Assembly (NCBI RefSeq): GCF_017308015.1
Contig: NZ_JAFKFW010000031.1
Location: 1-60,056, forward strand
Source: Allobosea sp.
GTDB lineage: Bacteria; Pseudomonadota; Alphaproteobacteria; Rhizobiales; Beijerinckiaceae
Direction: 5' to 3'
DNA: 60,056 nucleotides
The notes under the pieces are model-generated. The model saw only the letters and a program-made list of their open reading frames with translations. It ran no database searches and was not told the origin of the DNA. This document shows, piece after piece, positions 27,715 to 37,065 of the stretch (the stretch's first letter is position 1; the number at the start of each line of letters is the position of its first letter). The position numbers and the translations under genes are program-made.

Positions 27715-29243
27715 CCACGGTTTCGCTGAACCCGGGCGCAGCCCATCTCACCGACTGGCGCGCGATCCTCGACGGCGCCGTCGCCTCGCTTGGTGGCGAG
27801 AGCGCGAAGAACATCGCCTCCGGCCAGAAGATCGTCGAAGAGATCGTCGCCGCCGGCACCGTGACCTATGGCGTCAATACCGGCTTCGGAAAGCTCGCCA
27901 GCGTCCGCATCGCCGATGCCGATCTCGCGAAGCTGCAGAGCAACCTGATCGTCTCGCATGCGGTCGGCACCGGCCCGGCCCTGCCCGATGGCGTCGTCCG
28001 CCTGCTGCTGGCAATGAAGGCCGCGAGCCTCGCGCGCGGTGCCTCCGGCGTGCGCCCCGTCGTGATCGAAGCGCTGACCAATGCGCTCACGGCTGATGCT
28101 CTGCCGGTGATCCCGGCCAAGGGGTCGGTCGGCGCCTCCGGTGACCTCGCGCCGCTCGCCCATATGACCGCGGCCCTGATGGGCTACGGCGAGATCCGCC
28201 TGAAGGGCGAGACACTGCCGGCGGCCGAGGCCCTGAAGCGCGCCGGCCTCAATACCCTTGCGCTCGGTGCCAAGGAAGGCCTCGCGCTGATCAACGGCAC
28301 GCAGGTCTCGACCACGCTGGCACTGACCGGGCTTGCCGCCATCGCCCGCGTCTTCGACGCCGCGCTCGTCGCCGGTGCGCTCTCGGTCGATGCGCTCAAG
28401 GGCTCCGATACCCCGTTCGATCCGCGCATCCAGACGCTGCGCGGCCAGCCCGGCCAGATCAAGGTCGCCAAGATCCTGCTCGACCTCATTGCCGGCAGCG
28501 CCATCCGCGAGAGCCATCGCCATGGCGATACGAAGGTACAGGACCCCTATTCGCTGCGCTGCCAGCCGCAGGTGATGGGCGCCGTGCGCGACCTGATCGG
28601 CAACGCCGCCGCGACGCTCTCGATCGAGGCCAATGCCGTCACCGACAACCCGCTGGTGCTGGGCCCCGGCGAGATCGTCTCCGGCGGCAATTTCCACGCC
28701 GAGCCGGTCGCCTTCGCGGCCGACATCCTGGCGATGGCCGTCTGCGAGATCGGCAACCTCTCCGAGCGCCGCATGGCGCTTCTGGTCGATCCCGTGATGA
28801 GCGGCCTGCCGCCGTTCCTCGCCCGCGATGCCGGCCTGAACTCGGGCTTCATGATCGCGCAGGTCACCGCTGCCGCGCTCGCCTCCGAGAACAAGCAGAA
28901 GGCCTATCCGGCTTCCGTCGACACCATCCCGACCTCGGCCAACCAGGAAGACCATGTCTCGATGGCGACGCATGGCGCCTTCCGCCTGATCGACATGGCG
29001 AAGAATGCCGCCAGCGTCATCGGCGTCGAATTGATGGCGGCGGCGGAAGCGATCGAACATCACCGCCCGCTCAAGACCAGCGCGCGGCTGGAACCGGTGC
29101 TCGCCCTGCTGCGCAGCAAGATCGCGCCACTGACCGAGGATCGCTATCTCGCCCCCGATCTCGCCGCCGCGACCGAGTTCGTGCTCTCCGGTGCCGTCGG
29201 CAAGGCGGCCGGCCTCGACAGCTTCGCCGAGTGCAGCGCATGA
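27711..29243 (+). CDS. hutH: histidine ammonia-lyase
   Basis: A 510-residue lyase that deaminates L-histidine to trans-urocanate, the first step of the pathway. The MIO prosthetic group forms from A142-S143-G144 in [12 protein letters not shown]. The catalytic YGVNTGFG (53-60), [11 protein letters not shown] and NQEDHVSM segments are present. Length matches the family. Start and stop overlap neighbouring genes by ATGA on both sides, so hutI-hutH-hutG are translationally coupled. Confidence 0.97.
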   Translation: MTTVSLNPGAAHLTDWRAILDGAVASLGGESAKNIASGQKIVEEIVAAGTVTYGVNTGFGKLASVRIADADLAKLQSNLIVSHAVGTGPALPDGVVRLLLAMKAASLARGASGVRPVVIEALTNALTADALPVIPAKGSVGASGDLAPLAHMTAALMGYGEIRLKGETLPAAEALKRAGLNTLALGAKEGLALINGTQVSTTLALTGLAAIARVFDAALVAGALSVDALKGSDTPFDPRIQTLRGQPGQIKVAKILLDLIAGSAIRESHRHGDTKVQDPYSLRCQPQVMGAVRDLIGNAAATLSIEANAVTDNPLVLGPGEIVSGGNFHAEPVAFAADILAMAVCEIGNLSERRMALLVDPVMSGLPPFLARDAGLNSGFMIAQVTAAALASENKQKAYPASVDTIPTSANQEDHVSMATHGAFRLIDMAKNAASVIGVELMAAAEAIEHHRPLKTSARLEPVLALLRSKIAPLTEDRYLAPDLAAATEFVLSGAVGKAAGLDSFAECSA

Positions 29244-30049
29244 GCGCCGAGGTCGTCACGGTCACGCGGGGTTCGTCCCCGCTGATCCTCTCGATGCCGC
29301 ATCCCGGCACCGGCGTTCCGCCGGAGGTCGCGGCGCAGCTCAACGAGCGCGGCCGGCTAGTCGAGGATACCGACTGGCATATGCGCCAGCTCTACGGCTT
29401 CGCCGCGCCGTTCGCGCCGACCATCGTCGAGGCGCAGCTTTCGCGCTTCGTCATCGACCTTAACCGCGACCCGGCCGGCGTCTCGCTCTATCCGGGCCAG
29501 GCGACGACCGAACTCGTGCCGACGACGACCTTCGACGGCGCGCCGATCTGGCAGACCACGCCGGACGCGAACGAGATCGAGCGGCGCAAGGCAGCCTATT
29601 TCCAGCCCTATCATACGGCGCTGGCTGCCGAGATCGCGCGGGTGAAGGCCGAGCACGGCTATTGCGTGCTGTGGGACTGCCACTCGATCAAGTCGGTGAT
29701 CCCGCGACTGTTCGAGGGCACGCTGCCGACGCTGAACCTCGGCACCAATTCCGGGCAGAGCTGTGCTGCCAGCGTCGAGGCTGCGGCCGTCACCGCCATG
29801 GCGGGCCAACCGGTCGTCCAGATCGTCAATGGCCGTTTCAAGGGCGGCTGGATCACGCGCCATTACGGGCGCCCCTCCGAGCGCGTGCACGCCCTCCAGA
29901 TGGAGATCGCGCTTTCGGCCTATCTGACCGACGAGACCGCGCCCTGGACCTTCAACGCGCCGAAGGCCGCCGCCTTGCAAACCGCCTTGTCCGCCATCAT
30001 CGCCGCCGTCCTCGACGCGGCTAGGCAACTCGAACGGAGCCGCTCATGA
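29240..30049 (+). CDS. hutG: N-formylglutamate deformylase
   Basis: A 269-residue hydrolase releasing formate and L-glutamate from N-formylglutamate, the last step. It belongs to the FGase/HutG2-type family, seen in [29 protein letters not shown] and LWDCHSIKS. The ATG at 29240 overlaps the hutH stop; the GTG three codons earlier is less likely. Its presence with HutF shows the organism uses the formylglutamate route, not the formamide-releasing one-step HutG. Confidence 0.93.
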   Translation: MSAEVVTVTRGSSPLILSMPHPGTGVPPEVAAQLNERGRLVEDTDWHMRQLYGFAAPFAPTIVEAQLSRFVIDLNRDPAGVSLYPGQATTELVPTTTFDGAPIWQTTPDANEIERRKAAYFQPYHTALAAEIARVKAEHGYCVLWDCHSIKSVIPRLFEGTLPTLNLGTNSGQSCAASVEAAAVTAMAGQPVVQIVNGRFKGGWITRHYGRPSERVHALQMEIALSAYLTDETAPWTFNAPKAAALQTALSAIIAAVLDAARQLERSRS

Positions 30050-31713
30050 CCCGCCTGGACAACACCCGCGTCATCCGCCCCGCCACCGGCACCGAGCTCA
30101 GCGCCAAGAGCTGGCTGACGGAAGCGCCGCTGCGCATGCTGATGAACAACCTGCATCCGGATGTTGCCGAGAACCCGCAGGAGCTCGTGGTCTATGGCGG
30201 CATCGGCCGCGCCGCCCGCTCCTGGGAGGATTTCGACCGCATCGTCGCCGCGCTGCGCCAGCTCGAGGCCGACGAGACCCTGCTCGTCCAGTCCGGCAAG
30301 CCGGTCGGCGTGTTCCGCACGCACAAGGATGCGCCACGCGTCCTGATCGCCAACTCGAACCTCGTGCCGCATTGGGCGAACTGGGACCATTTCAACGAGC
30401 TCGATAAGAAGGGGCTCGCGATGTACGGCCAGATGACGGCCGGCTCCTGGATCTATATCGGCACGCAAGGCATCGTGCAGGGAACCTACGAGACCTTCGT
30501 CGAGGCCGGACGCCAGCATTATGGCGGCAATCTCAAGGGCAAGTGGGTACTGACCGGCGGCCTCGGCGGCATGGGCGGCGCCCAGCCGCTGGCAGCAGTA
30601 ATGGCCGGTGCCTCCTGCCTCGCGGTCGAGTGCAATCCGGACTCGATCGATTTCCGCCTGCGCACCCGCTATCTTGACGAGAAGGCCGAGACGCTCGACG
30701 AGGCCTTGGAGATGATCGCCCGCTGGACCAAGAACGGCGAGGCTAAGTCGGTCGGCCTGCTCGGCAACTGCGCCGAAATCCTGCCCGAGATGGTCCGCCG
30801 CGGCATCCGCCCGGACATGGTCACCGACCAGACCTCGGCGCATGACCCGATCAACGGCTACCTGCCGAAGGGCTGGACCATGGGCCAGTGGAAGCAGGCG
30901 CGCGAGGCCAACCCCAAGTCCGTCGAAAAGGCGGCGCGCGCCTCGATGCGCGAGCATGTCGAGGCGATGATCGCCTTCCAGGACATGGGCATCCCGACTT
31001 TCGACTACGGCAACAACATCCGCCAGGTCGCCAAGGAAGAGGGCCTCGAGAACGCCTTCGCCTTCCCGGGCTTCGTGCCGGCCTATATCCGCCCGCTGTT
31101 CTGCCGCGGCATCGGCCCGTTCCGCTGGGCTGCCCTCTCGGGCGACCCGGAGGACATCTACAAGACCGACGCCAAGGTGAAGGAGCTGCTGCCCGACAAC
31201 AAGCACCTGCATAACTGGCTCGACATGGCGCGCGAGCGCATCGCGTTCCAGGGCGTGCCGGCGCGCATCTGTTGGGTCGGCCTCGGCGACCGCCACCGCC
31301 TCGGCCTCGCCTTCAACGAGATGGTCAAGAACGGCGAACTCAAGGCGCCGGTCGTGATCGGCCGCGACCACCTCGACTCCGGTTCGGTCGCCTCGCCGAA
31401 CCGCGAGACCGAAGCGATGAAGGACGGCTCGGACGCGGTCTCCGACTGGCCGCTGCTCAATGCGCTGCTCAACACGGCGTCCGGCGCGACCTGGGTCTCG
31501 CTGCATCATGGCGGCGGCGTCGGCATGGGCTTCTCGCAGCATTCGGGCGTCGTGATCTGCGCCGACGGCACGGATGACGCGGCCGCCCGCCTCTCGCGCG
31601 TGCTCTGGAACGACCCGGCGACCGGCGTGATGCGCCATGCCGATGCCGGCTACGAGATCGCGCTGGACTGCGCCCGCGAGAAGCAGCTCAACCTGCCGGG
31701 TATCCTGGGCTGA
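30046..31713 (+). CDS. hutU: urocanate hydratase
   Basis: A 555-residue NAD+-dependent urocanase adding water to urocanate to give imidazolonepropionate. Family hallmarks are [13 protein letters not shown], the NAD-binding [22 protein letters not shown] and the active-site cysteine segment [11 protein letters not shown]. The C-terminus has [15 protein letters not shown]. The ATG overlaps the hutG stop (ATGA). Downstream, 150 bases containing a palindromic repeat separate it from hutD. Confidence 0.97.
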   Translation: MTRLDNTRVIRPATGTELSAKSWLTEAPLRMLMNNLHPDVAENPQELVVYGGIGRAARSWEDFDRIVAALRQLEADETLLVQSGKPVGVFRTHKDAPRVLIANSNLVPHWANWDHFNELDKKGLAMYGQMTAGSWIYIGTQGIVQGTYETFVEAGRQHYGGNLKGKWVLTGGLGGMGGAQPLAAVMAGASCLAVECNPDSIDFRLRTRYLDEKAETLDEALEMIARWTKNGEAKSVGLLGNCAEILPEMVRRGIRPDMVTDQTSAHDPINGYLPKGWTMGQWKQAREANPKSVEKAARASMREHVEAMIAFQDMGIPTFDYGNNIRQVAKEEGLENAFAFPGFVPAYIRPLFCRGIGPFRWAALSGDPEDIYKTDAKVKELLPDNKHLHNWLDMARERIAFQGVPARICWVGLGDRHRLGLAFNEMVKNGELKAPVVIGRDHLDSGSVASPNRETEAMKDGSDAVSDWPLLNALLNTASGATWVSLHHGGGVGMGFSQHSGVVICADGTDDAAARLSRVLWNDPATGVMRHADAGYEIALDCAREKQLNLPGILG

Positions 31714-31734
31714 GCTAGGCTTACGCTCTACGGT

Positions 31735-31832
31735 GTCATCCCGGGCGACCGAAGGGAGACCCGGGATCCATTCCGGAAGGGTCCAGGAATGGATCCCGGA
31801 TCGGCGCAGCTTCGCTGCTTGTCCGGGATGAC
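31735..31832. repeat. palindromic repeat with GTCATCCCGG termini, inside hut operon
   Basis: The element begins GTCATCCCGG (31735-31744) and ends with its complement CCGGGATGAC (31823-31832). Inside, CCGGGATCCATTCC (31761-31774) and its exact complement (31786-31799) form a second stem. A shorter element with similar ends is at 48973-49017. This looks like a REP-type intergenic element; in the hutU-hutD gap it may affect mRNA stability. Confidence 0.75.
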
Positions 31833-31863
31833 CCGCGTCTTTTGCATTCGAAGGACAGAGCAC

Positions 31864-32424
31864 ATGCGCATCATCCGCGCCGCCGATTGCAAGGTCATGC
31901 CGTGGAAGAACGGCGGCGGCACCACGACCGAAATCGCGGTGGCGCCGGAAGGCGCCTCGCTCGGCGATTTCGACTGGCGCATCTCGATGGCCCATGTGGG
32001 CGCAGACGGACCGTTCTCGTCCTTCCCCGGTATCGACCGGACGCTGTCGGTGCTGACCGGCAACGGCATCCGGCTGGCTTTCGGCGACGGCGAGACGGTT
32101 GCACTCGACCGCGCGACCGCGCCGTTCTTCTTCGCCGCCGACCGGGCGGTGGATGGCGTTCTGGTCGACGGCGCGATCGACGATCTCAACGTCATGAGCC
32201 AGCGTGGCCGCTGGCGGCACCGGGTCGAGCGCTTGTCGGGTGAAGGCTCGCTCGCCGCGAGCGAAGGCCCGCTGGTGCTGGTCGCCCGCAAGGGCGACTG
32301 GCTGGTGAACGGCGTGAGCTTAGCAACCGGCGACAGCGCGATCCTCGACGCGCCGGGGCATGTCGAACTTGGGGTAAGCGGCAGTGAGGCAGAACTCTAC
32401 GCCGTGTGGCTGACGGCGTCATAG
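31864..32424 (+). CDS. hutD: HutD family protein
   Basis: A 186-residue cupin-fold HutD protein, identified by IRAADCKVMPWKNGGGTT near the N-terminus, SMAHVGADGPFSSFPGIDRTLSVL and NVMSQRGRW. HutD is not an enzyme of the pathway. In Pseudomonas it is reported to act as a governor keeping hut expression within bounds, by a mechanism not settled. ATG at 31864; an open frame extending 25 codons upstream enters the palindromic repeat. Last gene of the plus-strand hut operon. Confidence 0.9.
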   Translation: MRIIRAADCKVMPWKNGGGTTTEIAVAPEGASLGDFDWRISMAHVGADGPFSSFPGIDRTLSVLTGNGIRLAFGDGETVALDRATAPFFFAADRAVDGVLVDGAIDDLNVMSQRGRWRHRVERLSGEGSLAASEGPLVLVARKGDWLVNGVSLATGDSAILDAPGHVELGVSGSEAELYAVWLTAS

Positions 32425-32437
32425 ATAAGCGCGGGAT

Positions 32438-32568
32438 CCCCTCTCCCGGATGGGAGAGGGGTGGGGGTGAGGGACCGCCGCGAATTATTGGAAGGCAACG
32501 GCACCGCTGCGGCTTCATCCGGCAAGAGCAGGCCCTCATCCCTGCCCTTCTCCCGCACGGGAGAAGGG
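32438..32568. repeat. REPIN-like inverted pair of 36-bp palindromic units
   Basis: Two units of 36 bp, at 32438-32473 and 32533-32568, are inverted relative to one another. Each contains its own hairpin (CCCTCTCCC-GGGAGAGGG in the first, CCCTTCTCCC-GGGAGAAGGG in reverse in the second) and a TGAGGG end. A 59-bp non-palindromic stretch lies between. This arrangement is typical of REP doublets. It sits between the convergent ends of hutD and the citrate-synthase-like gene. Confidence 0.75.
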
Positions 32569-32589
32569 TTCCCCGCGCTCTACCTGAAC

Positions 32590-33669
32590 CTACGCCGCCT
32601 GCCGCGGCTGCGGGCCGACATAGACCGATTGCGGGCGGATCAGCCGGCCTCCGGCAATCTGCTCCTTGGCATGGGCGAGCCAGCCCATCGTCCGCCCCAG
32701 CGCAAAGACGCAAGTGAAGGAATCCGGCGTGAAGCCGAGCGCCTCCAGCAGCAGCGCCGTGTAGAACTCGACATTGGTTTCCAGAGTCCGGTTCGGCTTG
32801 CGCTCACGCAGGATGGCGAGCGCCGCCTGCTCGACCGCCTCCGCCAGCGCGAGGCGTCCGCTATCGGCGCCGAGGCGGCGGATCGCACCCTTCAGCGCAT
32901 CGGCACGCGGATCGCGGACGCGATAGATTCGATGGCCGAAACCCATTAGCCGGTCGCCACGATCCAGCGCGGTTTCCAGCCAGACACGGGCGTTCGCGGG
33001 CGCGCCGATCGCATCGAGCATCTCGATCACCGGACCAGGCGCACCGCCATGCAGTGGTCCCTTCAACGCTCCGATGCCGGCCAGAACAGCCGAGACCAAT
33101 CCGGCGCGGGTCGATGCGACGACGCGGGAGGCGAAGGTCGAGGCGTTGAGGCCGTGATCGGCAACCGTCACGAGATAGGTATCGAGCGCCGCCGCCTGCT
33201 GCTTGGTCGGGGCTTTGCCGGTCAACATGCGCAGCGTGTCGGCCGCCTGCGACAAGGACGGATCGGGCGCGACCGGCGCAAAGCCCTGTCGCAGGCGCAG
33301 CGAAGCGGCCGTGAACACGGCCGGCGCAGCCAGAAGCCGCAGCACCGTGCCGACATCCTCGCCATCGGGAATCAACGCCGTCATCGCCCTGATCATCTCG
33401 ACCGGACCGAGCGTCGCCGGGACAACAGCTTTCTGCACCACCGTCTCGAACAGCTCCTGCCGGGCCACGCCGAGCGCCACGGCTAAGTCCTTCATGGCGG
33501 GCAGGTCCGGCACGAAGCCATCGAGCATCAGTGCGGCCATCTCCTCGAAGGAGGTGTGCCCCGCAAGCTCATCCAGGCTGTGGCCGCGCATCACCAGCCG
33601 GCCCGCCGCTCCATCGACTTCCGAGAGCACGGTATGGGCGGCAACGACATCTTCAAGGCCATCGGACAT
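32590..33669 (-). CDS. citrate synthase family protein
   Basis: A 359-residue citrate/2-methylcitrate synthase-type enzyme. It shows HGLNASTFASRV (first catalytic His region), GPLHGGAPG and GFGHRIYRVRDPRA (second His). At the third position relatives read NVDFY, whereas this protein has NVEFY, so Asp is replaced by Glu. Start at the ATG at 33669 with GAGGAG upstream. Shorter than housekeeping GltA (about 430 residues). Divergently transcribed from the HTH-fused paralogue at 33758. Confidence 0.88.
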   Translation of the reverse strand: MSDGLEDVVAAHTVLSEVDGAAGRLVMRGHSLDELAGHTSFEEMAALMLDGFVPDLPAMKDLAVALGVARQELFETVVQKAVVPATLGPVEMIRAMTALIPDGEDVGTVLRLLAAPAVFTAASLRLRQGFAPVAPDPSLSQAADTLRMLTGKAPTKQQAAALDTYLVTVADHGLNASTFASRVVASTRAGLVSAVLAGIGALKGPLHGGAPGPVIEMLDAIGAPANARVWLETALDRGDRLMGFGHRIYRVRDPRADALKGAIRRLGADSGRLALAEAVEQAALAILRERKPNRTLETNVEFYTALLLEALGFTPDSFTCVFALGRTMGWLAHAKEQIAGGRLIRPQSVYVGPQPRQAA

Positions 33670-33699
33670 GGCGGCTCTCCTCAACATCTGAGGCCTTGA

Positions 33700-33749
33700 A
33701 GATTGATAGCTTCACCGATAGAATCAATCTTGAACAATATAATCAATCT
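33700..33749. promoter_or_regulatory. repeated ATCAATCT motifs and promoter between divergent citrate synthase genes
   Basis: The 88-bp gap holds ATCAATCT at 33723-33730 and 33742-33749 (direct, 19 bp apart) and its complement AGATTGAT at 33700-33707. The first two form a near-perfect longer inverted repeat (TTGAAGATTGAT / ATCAATCTTGAA). A consensus -10 hexamer TATAAT lies at 33738-33743, predicting a start only about 8 bases before the ATG of the plus-strand gene. The motifs are candidate operators for the HTH-citrate synthase. Confidence 0.55.
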
Positions 33750-33757
33750 ATTTTTCG

Positions 33758-34897
33758 ATGACCGATTGGCTGACGGCGCAACAGGTGATGCAGCGGCTCG
33801 GGCTGAAGCCCCAGACGCTCTACGCCTATGTCAGCCGCGGGCTGATCGAGGCGCGCGGCGACGCGGCCGATTCACGGCGGCGCCTTTACCGCGCCGAGGA
33901 CGTGGCACGGCTGGAGCATCGCAAAGCGCGCGGGCGGAAACCGGCCGCTATCGCCGAGGATGCGATCGCCTTCGGCGAGCCGATCCTGGCCTCAGGGATT
34001 GCCACGATCCAGCGCGGCAAGCTCTGGTATCGCGGGCAGGATGCGGAGGCGCTCGCTGAGACGGCGAAGCTGGAGGATGTAGCAAGGCTGCTCTGGGATT
34101 GCGGTTCGCAGCGCTTTCCGCCGCTGTTCACGATCGTGCCCGAGGCGCCGGCCCGGCAGCGGATGTTCGCGGTGATCGCCGCCCGCGCCGCCAGCGATCC
34201 CGCCATGGCCGGTCGTACGAAGAAGGCGCTCTATCTGGAGGCCGCCTCCGTCATCGACTCGCTCGTCGATGCCATCGCCGGGCGGCCGGGCCAGGGGCCG
34301 ATCCATCATCGGTTGGCGCAGGCCTGGGGCTGCGACGAGCACGGTGCCGACCTGATCCGCCGGGCGCTGGTATTGCTCGCCGACCATGAGCTCAATGCCT
34401 CGACCTTCGCGGTCCGGGTCGCGGCTTCTACACGCGCCTCGCTCGCCGCCTGCATACTGGCCGGACTCGCGACGTTGTCAGGGCCGCTGCATGGCGGAAT
34501 GACGCCGCGCGTGCTCGGGCTGATGCGCGAGATCGCCAGCGAAGGCGTGGAGATGGCGGTCTCCGCCCGGCTCGCAACGGGCATGCCCCTGCCCGGCTTC
34601 GGCCATCCGCTCTATCCTGACGGCGACCCGCGGGCCCGCGCGCTGCTCACCGTGTTCGCTTTGCCACCGGCCTATGCGGAGACGCGCCGGGCCGTCACCG
34701 CGCTGACCGGCGAGGAGCCGAATATCGATTTCGTGCTGACGGCGATCGCCAGCGAGCTCGGGCTTGCACCGGATGTCTCGTTCCAGATTTTCGCCGCAGC
34801 GCGCTGCGCCGGCTGGATCGCCCATGCATTGGAACAGGGCGAGACCGGACGGTTGATTCGGCCTCGCGCCCGCTATGTCGGGCCGGAGCCGGCCTAA
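33758..34897 (+). CDS. citrate synthase family protein with N-terminal helix-turn-helix
   Basis: A 379-residue fusion. Residues 1-60 form a MerR-like/excisionase-type DNA-binding domain (LTAQQVMQRLGLKPQTLYAYVSRG then RRRLYRAEDVARLE). Residues about 75-375 form a citrate-synthase domain with HELNASTFAVRV, GPLHGG, GFGHPLYPDGDPRA and NIDF. Catalytic His and Asp positions are kept, so it may be an enzyme, a metabolite-sensing regulator, or both. There is no Shine-Dalgarno before the ATG and the predicted transcript is almost leaderless. Its stop lies within the convergent cfa stop. Confidence 0.88.
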   Translation: MTDWLTAQQVMQRLGLKPQTLYAYVSRGLIEARGDAADSRRRLYRAEDVARLEHRKARGRKPAAIAEDAIAFGEPILASGIATIQRGKLWYRGQDAEALAETAKLEDVARLLWDCGSQRFPPLFTIVPEAPARQRMFAVIAARAASDPAMAGRTKKALYLEAASVIDSLVDAIAGRPGQGPIHHRLAQAWGCDEHGADLIRRALVLLADHELNASTFAVRVAASTRASLAACILAGLATLSGPLHGGMTPRVLGLMREIASEGVEMAVSARLATGMPLPGFGHPLYPDGDPRARALLTVFALPPAYAETRRAVTALTGEEPNIDFVLTAIASELGLAPDVSFQIFAAARCAGWIAHALEQGETGRLIRPRARYVGPEPA

Positions 34898-34905
34898 ACC
34901 GGCTC
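34886..34905. terminator. short hairpin enclosing both convergent stop codons
   Basis: GAGCCGG (34886-34892) and CCGGCTC (34899-34905) form a 7-bp stem. The 6-base loop CCTAAA contains the TAA of the plus-strand gene and the TAG of the minus-strand gene. No T-run. A bidirectional termination or pausing role is possible. Confidence 0.35.
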
Positions 34906-36135
34906 GGCAACCTTCGTCGGCACCGGCTTCCGCCCAAGCTCGCTCTCGCGCTCCGCGATATAGCCACGCGTGATCGGCAGACCGTCGAGCTTCTTGGCGA
35001 GCTGGAACTGGAAGACGACGAGGTCGTCATGCCGGAAGCTCGCCTCGCAAGCGGCGAGATAGAACTCCCACATCCGGGCAAAGCGCTCGTCATACATCGC
35101 CACCGCCTCGTCGCGGCGAGCGAGGAAGTTCTCGCGCCAGATCTTCAGCGTCTCGGCATAGTGCAGGCGCAGCACCTCGACATCGGTGATGACGAGCCCT
35201 TCCTGCTCGACCGCCGCCGCCACCTCCGACATGGCGGGGATGTAGCCGCCGGGAAAGATGTATTTGGCGATGAAGGGATTGGTCGCGCCCGGCGGTGTCG
35301 AGCGACCGATGGTATGGACCAGCGCCACGCCGTCATCGCTCAGCAAGCTCCGAATCTTGCGGAAATAGTCACGATAGTAGCCGACGCCGACATGCTCGAA
35401 CATGCCGACAGAGACGATACGGTCGAAAGGCTCGCTCAGATGACGGTAGTCCTGCAGCCGGAACTCGACCGGCAGGCCGGATTCGGCACCGCGCCGCTGC
35501 GCGATGGCGAGCTGTTCCTCGGAGAGCGTGATGCCGGTGACCGAGGCCCCGGTTTCGCCGGCGATCGAGAGCGCCATGCCACCCCAGCCGCAACCGATAT
35601 CGAGCACGCGCTGACCTCGTCGGAGATCGAGCTTGCCCATGATGTGGCGCTTCTTGGCGAGTTGCGCCTGCGCGAGCGTCATGCCGGGCTCAGCGAAATA
35701 GGCGCAGGAATACTGCATGTCCGGATCGAGGAAGAGCTGGAAGAAATCGCTTTTCAGGTCGTAGTGATGCGCGACATTTCGCTTCGCCAAAGCCGGTGTG
35801 TTGTGCTGATGGAAGCGCCGCACCGATGTGCGCAAGCCCTCCAGCACCTTGCCCCAGCCCTGGGGGCGGGCGCGGTGGACGGCGGCGACCAGCGCATCGA
35901 GCAGATCATAGAGCGAGCCCTGCTCTACCACGACCCGGCCATCCATCACCGCCTCGCCGAGGGCAAGCTCGGGATTGAGCGCAAGCTTCAGTTCAGTCGG
36001 CGAATCCACGATGCGCATCCGCAAGCGCGGCACGGCGCCCTGCCCGACCGACTGCAATGTGCCATCGGGAAATACGACATCGATACGTGGCTCGATCGCG
36101 AGCCGAGACAACATCCTGGCTATCAGCGAATGCAT
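34894..36135 (-). CDS. cfa: cyclopropane-fatty-acyl-phospholipid synthase
   Basis: A 413-residue SAM-dependent methyltransferase of the CFA/mycolic acid cyclopropane synthase family. It adds a methylene group to unsaturated acyl chains of membrane phospholipids. AdoMet motif I is VLDIGCGWGG (177-186), with HHYDLKSDFFQLFLDPDMQYS before it and SVGMFEHVG in the active-site region. ATG at 36135 chosen, after GGTGGGG; a 29-codon upstream extension has no family resemblance. Confidence 0.93.
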   Translation of the reverse strand: MHSLIARMLSRLAIEPRIDVVFPDGTLQSVGQGAVPRLRMRIVDSPTELKLALNPELALGEAVMDGRVVVEQGSLYDLLDALVAAVHRARPQGWGKVLEGLRTSVRRFHQHNTPALAKRNVAHHYDLKSDFFQLFLDPDMQYSCAYFAEPGMTLAQAQLAKKRHIMGKLDLRRGQRVLDIGCGWGGMALSIAGETGASVTGITLSEEQLAIAQRRGAESGLPVEFRLQDYRHLSEPFDRIVSVGMFEHVGVGYYRDYFRKIRSLLSDDGVALVHTIGRSTPPGATNPFIAKYIFPGGYIPAMSEVAAAVEQEGLVITDVEVLRLHYAETLKIWRENFLARRDEAVAMYDERFARMWEFYLAACEASFRHDDLVVFQFQLAKKLDGLPITRGYIAERESELGRKPVPTKVAEPV

Positions 36136-36285
36136 TGGCCCCACCTTCGGCAGCGCCCCTTTCGCTAAACATGGCAATTCGACGCGTCGTCGTAACGCCC
36201 CCTCAGCGCAAGGCAGGCCCACGCCTGCGACATGACAACGCAGGCGACGTAACGCTGTTCCGCCATGAAGGCATGACTGGCGGGA

Positions 36286-37065
36286 CTAATGTCCCGCTGC
36301 GATCACCTCGGCGCGGATTTCCTCGACGAGCCGCTCCTTCAACGCGACAAATTCGGGCGTCGTCTTGATGGTGTAAGGCCGCGGATGAGGCAGATCCACG
36401 CGGATATCGGCCTTGATCCGCCCCGGGCGTGCGCTCATCACCACGACGCGGGAGCCGACGAAGATCGCCTCCTCGATATCGTGAGTGACGAAGAGCACGG
36501 TCTTCTGCTCGCGCTCCCAGATGCCGAGCAGCATTTCCTGCATCAGCGCGCGGGTCTGATTGTCGAGCGCGCCGAAGGGCTCGTCGAGCAGCAGGATCTT
36601 GGGATCGTTGGCGAGCGCGCGTGCGATCGCCGTGCGCTGCTGCATGCCGCCCGAGAGCTGCTTGGGGAAGTGGTCGACGAAGCTGCCCAGCCCCACGCGC
36701 GCCGCCCAGTCGCGGGCGATCTTCAGGCGCTCGGCATCGGACACGCCCTTTTCGCGCAGGCCGAAGGCGATGTTCTGCTGCACCGTCAACCACGGGAAGA
36801 GCGTATAGCTCTGGAAGACGAAGCCGCGATCCGCGCCCGGCCCCGCGACCGGCGCACCGTCGAGCAGGATGCGCCCCTCGCTCGCCGTCTCCAGCCCGCC
36901 GATGATGCGCAGCAAGGTCGACTTGCCGCAGCCGGAAGGGCCGAGGATGGTGATGAAATCGTTGTCGGCGACATTGAGCGAGGTCGGCATCAGCGCCCGC
37001 GTGGGTTCCCCGCCACGCTGCCCCGGAAAGACCTTGCCCACATTCTCGATGACAAGCTTGCTCAT
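36286..37065 (-). CDS. ABC transporter ATP-binding protein, NitT/TauT family
   Basis: A 259-residue ATPase with Walker A GPSGCGKST (42-50), Q-loop FVFQSYTLFPW, signature LSGGMQQR (137-144), Walker B ILLLDEPFGALD, and FVTHDIEEAIF. The SsuB/TauB-like pattern marks nitrate/sulfonate/taurine-type importers. The ATG at 37065 overlaps the permease stop (ATGA). A start four codons upstream is possible. Last gene of the minus-strand unit read from the binding protein at 39331. Confidence 0.93.
   Translation of the reverse strand: MSKLVIENVGKVFPGQRGGEPTRALMPTSLNVADNDFITILGPSGCGKSTLLRIIGGLETASEGRILLDGAPVAGPGADRGFVFQSYTLFPWLTVQQNIAFGLREKGVSDAERLKIARDWAARVGLGSFVDHFPKQLSGGMQQRTAIARALANDPKILLLDEPFGALDNQTRALMQEMLLGIWEREQKTVLFVTHDIEEAIFVGSRVVVMSARPGRIKADIRVDLPHPRPYTIKTTPEFVALKERLVEEIRAEVIAAGH

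Noticed and set aside
29920-32220. 766-codon minus-strand open frame opposite hutG, hutU and hutD
   Set aside because: It runs antisense through three well-identified hut genes and has biased Arg/Ala/Asp/Gly composition typical of shadow frames in GC-rich DNA; no domain recognised.
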